Source: Vesta saturnalis (lineage: Eukaryota; Arthropoda; Insecta; Coleoptera; Lampyridae). Taken from it: a DNA stretch of 64,000 bases. Under the pieces are notes generated by a model that did no database searches, was not told the DNA's origin, and saw only the letters and a list, made by a program, of their open reading frames with translations. Within the stretch, counting starts at the first letter, position 1. Each line of letters opens with the position of its first letter. This document shows, one piece after another, positions 36,775-46,096 of the stretch. The position numbers were made by a program, and so were the translations under genes. Where the stretch lies: NCBI GenBank assembly GCA_036346205.1, contig JARFJB010000662.1, forward strand, positions 106,288 through 170,287, read 5' to 3'.

Positions 36775-39061
36775 GTCATGTTGCCGAGAGAGCGCGAAAA
36801 TTTAAAGTTACATGCATCGCACATAACATGAAGGGGTACGATAGGTGTTTTATGCTTAGATGTATGCTATGTATGCTGGCTAATAATAATCAGTGGAGAC
36901 CCAAAGTCATCACCAACGGTCTAAAACTAATCTTCATTCAGTGCGACGATATTAAGTTTATTGACTCCCTTAATTTCATTTTTGCCATCGCTTCAATATT
37001 ATTGTGCAGATCAGATGTCTGAGAAAGACAGGCAAAAACTTTTAGATTGGCATGTGGCCCAGAGTAATTATGCTTTTAAGATGAGTGAAGAGATTGTGAA
37101 GTATTGCCTGATGGATGTTAAGATTCTCGTTAAAGGTTGTATTAGTTTCTGGTCCACCTTCACGACCAAAAATAAAGTCTATCCGTTTGAGGAGGCTACC
37201 ACTTGCAATAAAGTGTTTCGTAGGCGTTTCCTCAAAGAGAACACAATCGGGCTCATTCCAAAAGGCGGTTATAGACGTGCCGACAATCAATCAAAAGTCG
37301 TTATACAATGGTTACGCTGGGTGGAACATTCCCAGAAAGTGCGCATACAGCACGTAGGGAAAGCTAGTGAGTTTAGAACACCTGAAGGTGTTAAGATCGA
37401 CGGTTATTGTGTCGAAACAAATACGGTTTACGAGTTTTAGGGGTGTTATTGGCATATTTGCGAGGAATGTTTCCCCAACCAAGCTAATATTGATCCTAAG
37501 CTTGGTGCAAATACTTCCATGTTTGCCAGAAACGAAAACACGGCCGCTCGGTCCCAGTTTATACGCGAGCGCGGGTATAATCTAGTGGAGATGCGTGAAT
37601 GCGGTTTTAAAAAACAAATACTTGCAAATGAGTTGAGAGTATTCATACAGAATTTAGGTGACCAAGATGACGAACCTTTAAACCCGCGAGACGCATTTTA
37701 CGATGGTCGCACAAATGCTAGTAAACTGTATCATGAATGTGACGGCATTAACGAGAAAATAATGTATTATGACGCGTGCTCGTTATACCCCTATGTAAAT
37801 AAATATTGTAAGTATCTTGTAGGTCATCCGAGAATCCATGTAGGTTTAGATTGTAAGAACATTTCATTGGACACAGTGGAGGGTTTAATTAAATGTCGAG
37901 TACTGCCGCCCTCTAATCTCTATCACCCTGTTCTACCCTTAAAAATGCATGGCAAGTTGATGTTTTTGTTATGTAGGACTTGCGGTGCTGGGTTAAATGA
38001 AAGGGAGTGTGAGCATAATGACACCGAGCGCAGTTTTGTTGGAACGTTTGTAGCTGACGAGCTGCGTAAGTCTATCTCTAAAAACTATATATTCCTGGAT
38101 GTTTCTGAAGTTTGGGAGTATGAGGTAACCACATATGACAAAGCCACGAAACAGGGCGGACTGTTTAGTGGTTACATCGATAATTTCTTAAACCTCAAAC
38201 AGGAATGTTCAGGATAGCCTAGCCATTGCACGTCAGAAATAGCGAAATTGAGCTACATAGCGGAATATTGCGAGAAAGAGGGTATTGAACTAGACGTTAA
38301 TAATATTAAGAGAAACCTTGGTTTAAGGTACTTGGCTAAACTGATGCTGAATTCTTTTTGGGGTAAGTTTGGTCAACGCAAAAATTTAACCCAGTGCAGT
38401 ATTGTATCTGAGCAAAAGGACTTTTTCAAATTGTTTACCGATCCATTGGTTGAGGTACAATCCATAATACCTATTAATGATAATGTGGTAGTTGTGAATT
38501 GGGATAGACCGGAAGGTGAAGGTGAATGACAAAAAACTGTTAATGTGCCCATAGCCGCTTACAAGACGGCTCATGCACGTTTAGAATTATATAGTTACCT
38601 GCAGAAAGTAGACCACCGCGTTCTGTATTATGATACAAACAGTGTCATGTTTGCGAAACCCGACGACTGGAATCCAACTTGAGGAGATTTCCTTGGCCAA
38701 ATGACCGACGAATTGGAAGCGCACGGTGAAGGAAGTTATGTAATAGAATTTGTTAGTGCAGGACCAAAAACTACAGTTATAATCTGTTTTCAACCAGTGA
38801 ACAGACAATTAAATCCGTGTGTAAAGTGAAGGGTATTACCTTAAACTATAAGAACTCACGTGGTATAAACATTGAAGCGGTGAAAAATATGGTGCTTAGT
38901 AATAGTAAAGACTCTCTTTTTATATATAGTGATAGAAAAATAGTTAGAGACAGGTGCTACAATGTGTTAAGTAGGCCTGAATCCAAACAATATAGAATAA
39001 GTTATTCTAACCGACGGAGAATTGAAAACTTTGATAATCTTCCATTTGGGTATAAGGACTA
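36775..39061 (+). pseudogene. Protein-primed family B DNA polymerase (Polinton pPolB), broken
   Basis: Polinton replicative polymerase. In order: exonuclease motif region AHNMKGYD (about 36819-36842), DIKFIDSLNF (about 36946), the Exo III-like YCLMDVKIL (about 37102), FARNENTAARSQF (37522), palm motif A as YYDACSLYP (37765-37791), motif B as KLMLNSFWGKFGQR (about 38338-38379), motif C at 38626-38643 and a C-terminal LNYKNSRG stretch (about 38845). Motif C reads YYDTNS. The second catalytic Asp expected in family B polymerases (DTDS) is Asn here. In-frame stops lie at 37438, 38215, 38527 and 38680. Frame changes occur near 36960-37015 and between about 38780 and 38830. The N-terminal part is missing because of the gag element insertion just upstream. 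Dead gene, but diagnostic for the element class. Confidence 0.92.
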
Positions 39062-39134
39062 AATAATAAAACAGATAAACAGAAAGAATTATTTTATTTA
39101 TAGATCCCAACTCCTTGAGGACGAGTTCCAGCTT

Positions 39135-39600
39135 CTGGCCTTGATTCGTTCTCGTGTTTTCACGTTTGTGTTTCCGTGTTTGCTAGTTTGCATGGTTTTG
39201 TTTTGTGTGTTTTGGTTTTGCGTGTTTTCGTGTTTTTCGTTTTTTAGTTTTGTGTGTTTGCGTGTTTTCATTCTTCGTGTTTGCGTATTTCCGTTTTGTA
39301 TCTTTGCGTGTGTACGTTTTGCGTGTTTTTGTTTTGCGACCTTGTGTGTTTGCATGTTTTCGTTTTGTTTGTTTGTATGTTTTCGTTTTTTCGTTTCGTG
39401 TGTTTGCAGATTTTCGTATTTGCGTGCTTTCGTTTTGTGTGCATTTGTGTTTTGGTGTTTGCGTGTTTGTATGTTTGAGTGTTTTTGCGTTTGCGTGTTT
39501 CCGTTTTGTATGTTTGCGTGTGTTCCTTTTGCGTGTTTGTGTTTACATGTTTTCGTTTTATCGTTTTGTGTGTTTGCATGTTTTCGTTGTTTCGCGAAAG
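39135..39600. repeat. TGTTTGCGTGTTTTCG minisatellite
   Basis: About 465 bases of degenerate tandem units close to TGTTTGCGTGTTTTCGTTTTG, just after the polymerase stop. The array is G/T-rich on the plus strand and stop-poor in several frames, giving low-complexity frames of 132-200 codons on both strands that I regard as artefacts. The copy-1/copy-2 homology ends inside it. Confidence 0.88.
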
Positions 39601-39869
39601 TGAGACCAGCGAGAGAGAGAGGACGAAACCCTACACGTGCCTTACAAGCTACCATTAAGGACTCCTTATTAGAAATACAATGTCTAAGTAAATTTCTCAT
39701 GTAGGTAAAAGATCATCCGAACGTACCCAATAGCATATGACCATTTAAACAATAGGGCCGATAATTTTAATAATAATATCTTATTGGGATAATTATACAG
39801 GCTCCAACATTTTATGCATACGCATTTGCCTACTCTCCAGGGGTTGAACCGCTCTTAATACAGCCAAAA

Positions 39870-40238
39870 GGACCTTAATTAGGGTTGAAGATGACCATCA
39901 AAAATAGCCCTAACCAAAACCAGTACCAACCCCAAGTCCAAGACCAAACCCAAGTCCAAGCCCAGGTCCAGTCCCAGCCCCAAGACCAGCCCAAGTCCAA
40001 GACCAGCTCTAAGACCAACCCCAAGTCCAAGACCAAACCCTAAATACACCCTCACGTGAGCAAATACAAAAAACGACATGGCTGTCAAAAAAGGCTCTAA
40101 TTAGGGTTGAAAATTCCATCAAGGGTTGAAAAAGACCTCCGAAAAGAAACTATAGGGGTAGAAAAACACGGTACCCACATGGGGCATCCTTGTGACGTCA
40201 AAATCCAAGATAGTGGCGGAAGGTGCCGCACTTCTACT
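39870..40238 (-). repeat. Polinton right terminal inverted repeat
   Basis: Reverse complement of the left terminal repeat (31285-31770): inward it reads AGTAGAAGTGCGGC, then the TTTTCGGAGG block, TTGACAGCCATG and the CTTGG-type minisatellite (39900-40050). Single-copy in the window, since copy 1 stops before it. Confidence 0.88.
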
Positions 40239-40244
40239 AATAAG
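40239..40244. repeat. Target site duplication AATAAG, right side of Polinton
   Basis: Matches 31279-31284 exactly, directly after the terminus ...GCCGCACTTCTACT. Confidence 0.9.
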
Positions 40245-41319
40245 CGTTCTACAACAAAGATTTTAATAAAACGTGTTTGCCGCAATACTAATTACCTTTA
40301 GACGCTTCAGATATATCAGTCCATGAATAATATACGTTTATCACCGACATCCCATATATCTCCTATCTCAGGTATACATTATTATTATCGTATCCATTAA
40401 ACACTGGCCTTGTTCAGCATCTATACCGACCAGTTGATTTCAATTAACTAATCATAAAACAATGTCGTCGCCCTATTTATGATGAGTTAAATCAAAGTAT
40501 GACTTCATAACACTAAGTATGAAGCTCAATTACATCCCCAAGCCATTGTATATTCGTTTATTACCTATGGTGCTGATAAGAAGTACCTATAGTAGCGAAA
40601 ATTATAGTGTAAGTTTTAAACATTTATGCATCATTATTATATTTTGGATGGATCGTATAATATTAGAATTAGATGATTGAGAATACTCAACGCATAATTA
40701 TAATTATACTTATTCGTTCATGAGAAAATCTATAATAGCATAATATATGAATTGCTACAATTAAGCGTTGAAAATTTGCTTGCAGTATGGAATAAGTTAC
40801 CTCATCAGTACCAAGATAATAGACAATTACGCGCTAAAATACGTTGTATGACACACTTGAATAAATCATCTGATGTTGACCACATAGATAGATCAGCTCC
40901 TTTAATATTAGATTGTTATCAATGCAATAAATAACGTTTTCATTATGATGATGTCTCTGATTGCTTCCTTAACAGTCATCTTGAATTCTGAACGCTTTCC
41001 TCGACGCTTCAGGTCCTCCGATACCCGCTTTCGGAAGCTGTCAACCGTGAGAAGGCGACTTTCCGCAAGAGTAACAAGCCTAGCACCAGGGATAGGTTAG
41101 GATAGCCGCGCGAAACCAAGATGGCTGACGGATGTCCGTGCAATAAGTAGAACTTTAATTATACATGTTTCATTTTATCTGCACAGTTTTATAGTTGTGT
41201 TTTAAGAGGAGGTAAACAACTTCAGATATTTCAAATATTCTTTTATTATAATTTTTATACACAATATATGAATAGAAATTTTATTTATGTACAATAATAA
41301 TAATATAACGCAGTAGCTG
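40245..41319. other. Single-copy flank with a weak 60-aa ORF
   Basis: Sequence between the Polinton and the TTAA element. At its left edge a minus-strand frame reads towards the Polinton (the split gene noted at 30732-31213). A plus-strand frame at 40752-40934 (NLLAVWNKLPHQYQDNRQLRAK... ending in a LDCYQCNK tail) has protein-like composition and may be another fragment of the old Polinton remnant, but I do not recognise it. The rest is AT-rich, with a GC-richer patch at 40975-41120. Confidence 0.4.
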
Positions 41320-41323
41320 TTAA
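41320..41323. repeat. TTAA at left end of long-TIR element
   Basis: TTAA directly before the GGGCCGG terminus, mirrored by TTAA at 50447-50450. The bases beyond the two TTAA sites do not match each other, so TTAA is either the target site duplication or the outermost part of the inverted repeat. Confidence 0.7.
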
Positions 41324-41389
41324 GGGCCGGTTCTGGACCAGTTCAAGTTCACTCGCCCTCTGGTGGTGAAAAATGTAAGCTTTTGGATC

Positions 41390-42255
41390 TCTTCAAGGTC
41401 AAACTTTTGGCGGGAAATTTAAATTTTAGGAGCTCGCTAAAAATTGCAATGTCACCACCCTCATTACAAGGTCAAACGTTTTGGCGGTAAATTTGTATGT
41501 CAAGGTCAGAAGCTAAAAATAGGAATTGCAATGTCATCATCATATTACAATTCTTAGAAGTCTAAAAATAGTGTGGTCAAGGTCATAGGTTATTGACCTG
41601 TAGGGGTATCGTATGACATTTCTTAGAAGTATAAAAATAGAATCAATTCATGGAAACAAGAAGAATGCGAGTTGTTGTCTGTGCTAAAAAGTAGACCAAG
41701 GTCAAATGGTGCTTATATTGATTAAATTGGGTCAAGGTGAGATAATTTACTAAACTAAAAGTAGGTTTGTATTTAACAAGTTTAAACATGTTGTCATGGG
41801 TACTTAAGTCAAGGACACAATTTTGTGATATAAACCACAGCGAGGTGAGAATAGAAATTGCAATGTCATCATCACATTACAATTGTTAGAAGTCTAAAAA
41901 TAGAGTGGTCAAGGTCAAAGTATATTGACCTGTAGGGGTATCGTATGACACTTCTTAGTGTTTCTAAACTAAAAGTAGGACAAGGTGGGTATTTAACAAG
42001 TTTAAACATGTAAGAGGTACTCAAATCAAGGACACATTTAGGTCAAAATTTAAAGCTAAAAATAGAAATTGCTAGGTCATCATACTACAATTCTTAGAAA
42101 TCTAAACATAGGGTTTTCAAGGTCAAAGAGTAATTAATGACCTGCAGGAGTATCATGTTACATTTCTTAGGAATATAAAAATAGAATCAGTTTATGGAAA
42201 CAAAAAGAATGAAAGGTTGTTGTCTATGCTAAAAGTAGAGCAAGGTCATACTACA
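41390..42255. promoter_or_regulatory. Cluster of TCAAGGTCA-like motifs in left arm
   Basis: At least eight AAGGTCA or CAAGGTCA matches (about 41392, 41467, 41503, 41575, 41696, 41913, 42116, 42240), several preceded by TC. At about 41580 and 41918 they pair with a downstream TGACCT about eight bases away. TCAAGGTCA is the known monomer site for nuclear receptors of the FTZ-F1/ERR type. Whether these are regulatory or simply the subterminal repeat bound by the element's own protein is open. Confidence 0.45.
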
Positions 42256-42557
42256 ACCCCACCATGTGTAAATTACAGATGAATCATTTCCTCAACAGTG
42301 TTTAGTACTAGTAAAATTGCGAGCAAGTAAAGTCGTTATAATGCAAGCAGCAATATCATTCCTGGAGAGATATATAGGAATGGACAGCATCTCCTGATGG
42401 TAGCAGTTATTGATCATCAATTATGTAGATTAGCTTACTGATGTAATTCTCAAAGCACACTCTCCCCTCTACCATAACAAATCGTGATGCAGTAATATAC
42501 GTAGAAGGACAGTTCTGGTGCAACTCAAAATTCAAAAGCGTTCTCGAATTAGTAAAG

Positions 42558-42851
42558 ATGGATCTATCTGCATTGAACAGTAGCACTTTCTGTAAATCCT
42601 TCACGAACGTAAAAGACTTGGAGGTGGGTGCAAAATATAAAGTGATTGATATGAATACCACCGACACAAGGTATGGTAAACATATTATCATTGAAACCCA
42701 GAACTTTAAGTGCATACTTCCCTTACGATTTTATGAATACTTCAAAAAAGAAGATCGCATTGAAAAGTTTAAACAATATCGGGTTGAGAACGACGTACAC
42801 ATTACCAGCGCCGGAACTGTAGGAAAGACGACTAATTTAACATTTCTGTAA
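42558..42851 (+). CDS. 97-aa OB-fold-like small protein (left arm)
   Basis: Intact frame from ATG 42558 (MDLSALNSSTFCKS) to TAA at 42849-42851. The core reads VKDLEVGAKYKVIDM, then YGKHIIIE, a CILPLRFYEYF segment and a C-terminal GKTTNLTF. This layout (short basic strand, YG-x-x-I, LPxRF, late G-x-x-x-N-x-x-F) fits a family of ~100-aa proteins that I recall as abundant in arthropod repeats. The beta-rich pattern suggests an OB-fold, possibly binding single-stranded DNA, but that is inference. A near-identical copy is in the right arm (48931-49224, same length) and a diverged copy in the core (45376-45651). The intactness of both arm copies suggests recent arm homogenisation or selection. Confidence 0.6.
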   Translation: MDLSALNSSTFCKSFTNVKDLEVGAKYKVIDMNTTDTRYGKHIIIETQNFKCILPLRFYEYFKKEDRIEKFKQYRVENDVHITSAGTVGKTTNLTFL

Positions 42852-43468
42852 AAAAATAATAATAATAACATATATCTATGTATAATTGTTTGGAAATAAA
42901 TTATGTATTTTTTGTTGCAAAAAAAAGTAGCGTATAATATGGTGTCTGCAGGTTCTTATATATTGGCTAAGCTCTTCAAGGTTAAAATTTATTGGTATCA
43001 TATTACAATTCATACAAACCAATTTTCAAGGTTAAATTTTATTGACAAGGTATTGAGAAGGTATCATATTACAGTTCTTATGTTAGACCCTTCAAGGTTC
43101 TTAGGAATAGCAAAATAAGCATTCTTAACCAATGACACATGTAACTGGCTTTGTGAGTATTGTCAGACTTTGTGCATGCTCGGTATTGCTCGGGTATCCT
43201 CGTGGAGCATACTCTTCTATATAAGTTTAAATTTTATAATCACATATCATTCGCTTCGACATCATGTTTTTCTAAAAAGTATATATGTTAAAGCACTGCA
43301 TTTGCACATTAAAATCGCTTACGTATTTACTATTGTAATAGTGTGTGTAAACCTAACCAGAAAATCAGTTCTATTTGTTTAAATGTAGCATGTAGAAATA
43401 CTGCACGATTGCATTAGCGCATATACAACGCGCTAACGAAGACAACCAGACAAATATAGAAAAGAGTA

Positions 43469-43878
43469 ATGATTGTTATAATTGATGTGCAAGTATTCAA
43501 AACAGCAAGAAATATATTTACCCCTAAGGAACTAGCGATATATAATGGAGAGCAAATTGCTATTATGTATTCAAGCCTCCATTTCCGTGGCACACCTTGG
43601 ATAGTGAATTTCGAAAAGAAGCTAATTGGTTAATTCACAACCACCACTTTATCAAGTGGGAATATGGATATACTTCTCCACATCTATTCCCTCGCATACT
43701 TAGTGATTTCATATCAACAACAGATGAGGTGTACCTTAAAGGACGAGAGAAAGCTGATTTTATTCAAAAATGTTTAAAACAACGCATTATGGTGTTTGAA
43801 GAACAACCTACTTTACCCAAACTTCATCCATGCTGTTTTTTCATACATAAAACATTTGTCACTACGCTTTGGCTGTAA
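43469..43878 (+). pseudogene. DEDDh-exonuclease-like protein (left arm), one frameshift
   Basis: ATG at 43469 opens MIVIIDVQVFKTARN with FTPKELAIY. After a one-base frame change at about 43565-43572 it continues KPPFPWHTLDSEFRKEANWL, then a GYTSPHLFPRILSDF segment and VYLKGREKADFIQKCL, ending at TAA 43876-43878. I recall the IDVQxF...KELAI / FKPPFPW / YxKGxEKxxxL pattern as a protein family common in arthropod mobile DNA. The opening hydrophobic strand with Asp resembles the first motif of DEDDh 3'-5' exonucleases, so a nuclease role is possible. The C-terminal zinc-like part looks shortened. The break is a single base and may be a sequence error. Confidence 0.6.
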
Positions 43879-44519
43879 TTCTTAGAAACAGGAAAAAATT
43901 ATTGGGGTCGTTGAGGGAGAGTGACGAAACTTATCATCACTTTGTGTGGATGCTTATACCGTGCATGAAAAGTATTAAATAAAGGTGTGTTGTAATTTGA
44001 ACGAAAGACACTTTAAAAAGTAAATAATAAATTACAGTAGTGCATGTTATATTGCATAAAGAAAAGGCATTTTAACAGTATTTATTTGAATAAAAAAATA
44101 AAGTGTGTGTAGGCATATAAGAGGCAAATTAATTAAGAAAAAGTAAATTACAAACGAAAAATCCTTAAAAAGAAGTTTCCGTATGGCTTAATTGAATTTT
44201 CGTGTAAAACGAGTTTCTTATCATGATTTATTAACTTATACAAATTATGTAGGAAGAAATGACATTGTAACCTTATAATTATCACATAAAACTATTACAA
44301 AGAAAAGGTGAATAACATTATCTATTGTATGAAATGTTGTAGTAAACAAAAATTATATGTGTGTGAAATGTTTTACAATAAATATACTCTTTTTATCATA
44401 GCAAATTAATCGTTAAATCAAAAATTCTGAATTTTTGTATATAGACTAAACAAATAACAGCGCAAAAGGTAACAGTTCCAAATTCTCTAAAAACTAAAAA
44501 AATGTGGAAAAAGCTCAAG

Positions 44520-45375
44520 GCCTTCTTTTACTGCGAAATATTACTATCAGGATATAAAACGTACATTTTTAATATTTGCCAAATTAATTGAGCATCAATA
44601 TGATATAGTATAACAAAACTTTGACGTATTTGTAAAGTATTTGTAATATGTTTTTTTCTAAAATAGGTTCTAACGATTTTTCTATGAAATAAAGTATTAG
44701 TAACTCTCACACCTGAAACGTAAAATTGACAGTTGGTTATGTTTAGTGATATCACCAGTTGTTGAATTTACAAGAAAATAATTTGATATGGTTTTATTTG
44801 ATACTATTAAACGGAACATTGTTAAGGACACTTAATTTTTTGTGACATAATTACAAGTGTTTTTTTTCTGTTTTATAAACAGTACCTATACCAAAAAAAG
44901 TTGCAATATATGTGGCTTAATAGAAATATCCTTATTTTATTAATTAATTAAGATAAATTCAATTTTAGTATAGTGAAAATTTGGAACGTTGGCTGAAGCC
45001 AACAACAACAATTTTTAAATTGTTCGACAGAACATTGTAATCACCGAAAATGTGAATAGTATAAACTTTGATGCAGTCAGCAACAGGCAGAAACAGCTCA
45101 AAACAGCTTCCCGTTTCTCAAAAACAGGTAGCTGTTTCCCAGAGGCGGTAACTGTTTCCGGCAGAAAAGCTCAACGCAGCAGACTGAAAGCAGTTTAGGT
45201 TCTCATTATCCAAAGAAATTTTACACAAATGCTTATTCTTAGATAACATTTATTTGATTGTACACTCATCATACATAAATACGTACACATATATTTAATG
45301 TGGTAAAATGGTCAGTAAATTGTGAGCTTTCAGATGTAACTAATCTAAAAACAATTTTTTTACAGAAATGATAAA
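44520..45375. other. Core of TTAA element, no gene, A/C-rich motif cluster
   Basis: AT-rich sequence with no convincing frame. At about 45067-45195 there is a less AT-rich patch built from repeated (G/A)AAACAGCT, GTTTC and CAGCTGTTTC-like words on both strands, which could form hairpins. Confidence 0.4.
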
Positions 45376-45651
45376 TTAGTTGTCTTTCCTACAGTTCCGG
45401 CGCTGGTAATGTACAGTCATTCTCAGCCAGATATTGTTTAAACTTTTCGATGCGATCTTCTTTTTGAAGTATTCATAATATTGTAAGGGAAGTATGGACT
45501 TAATGCACTGGGTTTCAATGATAATATGTTTACCATACTTTGTGTCGATAGTATTCATATCAATCACTTTATATTTTACACCCATCTCCAAGTCTTTTAG
45601 GTTCGTGAAGGATTTACAGAAAGTGCTACTGTTCAATGCAGATAGATCCAT
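45376..45651 (-). pseudogene. Diverged OB-fold-like ORF in the core of the TTAA element
   Basis: Minus-strand relative of the arm ORFs, starting MDLSALNSSTFCKSFTNL at 45651. It shares YKVIDM, YGKHIIIE and the ILPLQYYEYFKK segment, then goes out of frame (KIASKSLNN), so the last third differs. At roughly 85-90% identity by eye it is clearly older than the split between the two arm copies. Its presence in the core means the gene was duplicated before the arms formed or was picked up by a second inversion. Confidence 0.65.
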
Positions 45652-46096
45652 TTATTTTTGGCAAATTCTGTCCTGTTTTTGAGAAAAATGGATTTTTTTT
45701 GTTTGAAAGGGCTGGACTGCTTAAAAAATATTCTATCACCTACTAAGGGCAGCTTGTGTATTTTAAAATTAAAATCTTTTCCTTAACTATCGAAGTACTT
45801 TAGGTTTAGGGTTACAATTACAATTCTAGCTACAAGTGCATCGTACTGACTGGTATAAAACTGCTTTTATCTGTCTATGTAGTCATATAAACCGATATTC
45901 AAGGTCAAATGTTGCAAACTGCTTATAACTTGTCGCAAGAGCTTCAGTTCAGAAGTATTCATACACCGCACTTTCTTTACAGTTCGTTGAACCAACTAAC
46001 CACTTCCATTTGTTAGCAATTTTGTTAATATCAACAAATCTACATGTATATAATGTTTTAATTGAGTACTTATTCATTTATTACCTACAATTAGTC

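Larger units (their letters stand above)
19767..39352. repeat. Large tandem duplication, copy 2 (better preserved copy)
   Basis: Second copy of the block described for 1107-19766. Its left edge is the junction at about 19767, where the minisatellite of copy 1 runs into the ACAAACAGTAAC motif. Its homology to copy 1 ends at about 39352, inside the same minisatellite, after which the sequence is single-copy and completes the nested Polinton. Reading frames are longer here than in copy 1, for example the gag ORF, the polymerase and the Harbinger transposase, so positions in this copy should be preferred for annotation. Confidence 0.93.
31285..40238. mobile_element. Maverick/Polinton element, 8.95 kb, nested insertion
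   Basis: A complete-ended Polinton. Both termini read AGTAGAAGTGCGGC inward, the terminal inverted repeats extend several hundred bases, and a perfect AATAAG 6-bp target duplication flanks it. Polintons are self-synthesising, virus-like DNA transposons of usually 15-20 kb that encode a protein-primed DNA polymerase, retroviral-type integrase, ATPase, protease and capsid genes. Here I can see only an adenain-like protease (minus) and the polymerase (plus). About 2 kb of its length is a gag-type retroelement insertion, so the original was about 7 kb, small for the class. Integrase, ATPase and capsid genes are not visible inside, which suggests an internally deleted copy. It lies inside an older Polinton remnant. 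The part 31285-39352 is also present in copy 1. Confidence 0.9.
41324..44520 (+). repeat. Left inverted arm of TTAA element
   Basis: Homologous to the reverse complement of 47160-50446. Outer 900 bases: tandem-like repetition of a roughly 340-base unit (CTAAAAATAG, TCAAGGTCA, TTGACCTGTAGGGGTATCGTATGACA and TTAACAAGTTTAAACATG recur). Inner part: two genes and an AT-rich tail that ends near 44520. Confidence 0.88.

Noticed and set aside
39098..39704. Open frames of 187-200 codons on both strands over the minisatellite
   Set aside because: Low-complexity products of a tandem array. The same DNA is open in several frames, and there is no domain, start context or conservation in copy 1.
41342..42255. 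CRISPR-like array in the outer arm of the TTAA element
   Set aside because: The repeats are irregular, hundreds of bases long and degenerate. The sequence is clearly eukaryotic, and no cas-type genes occur.
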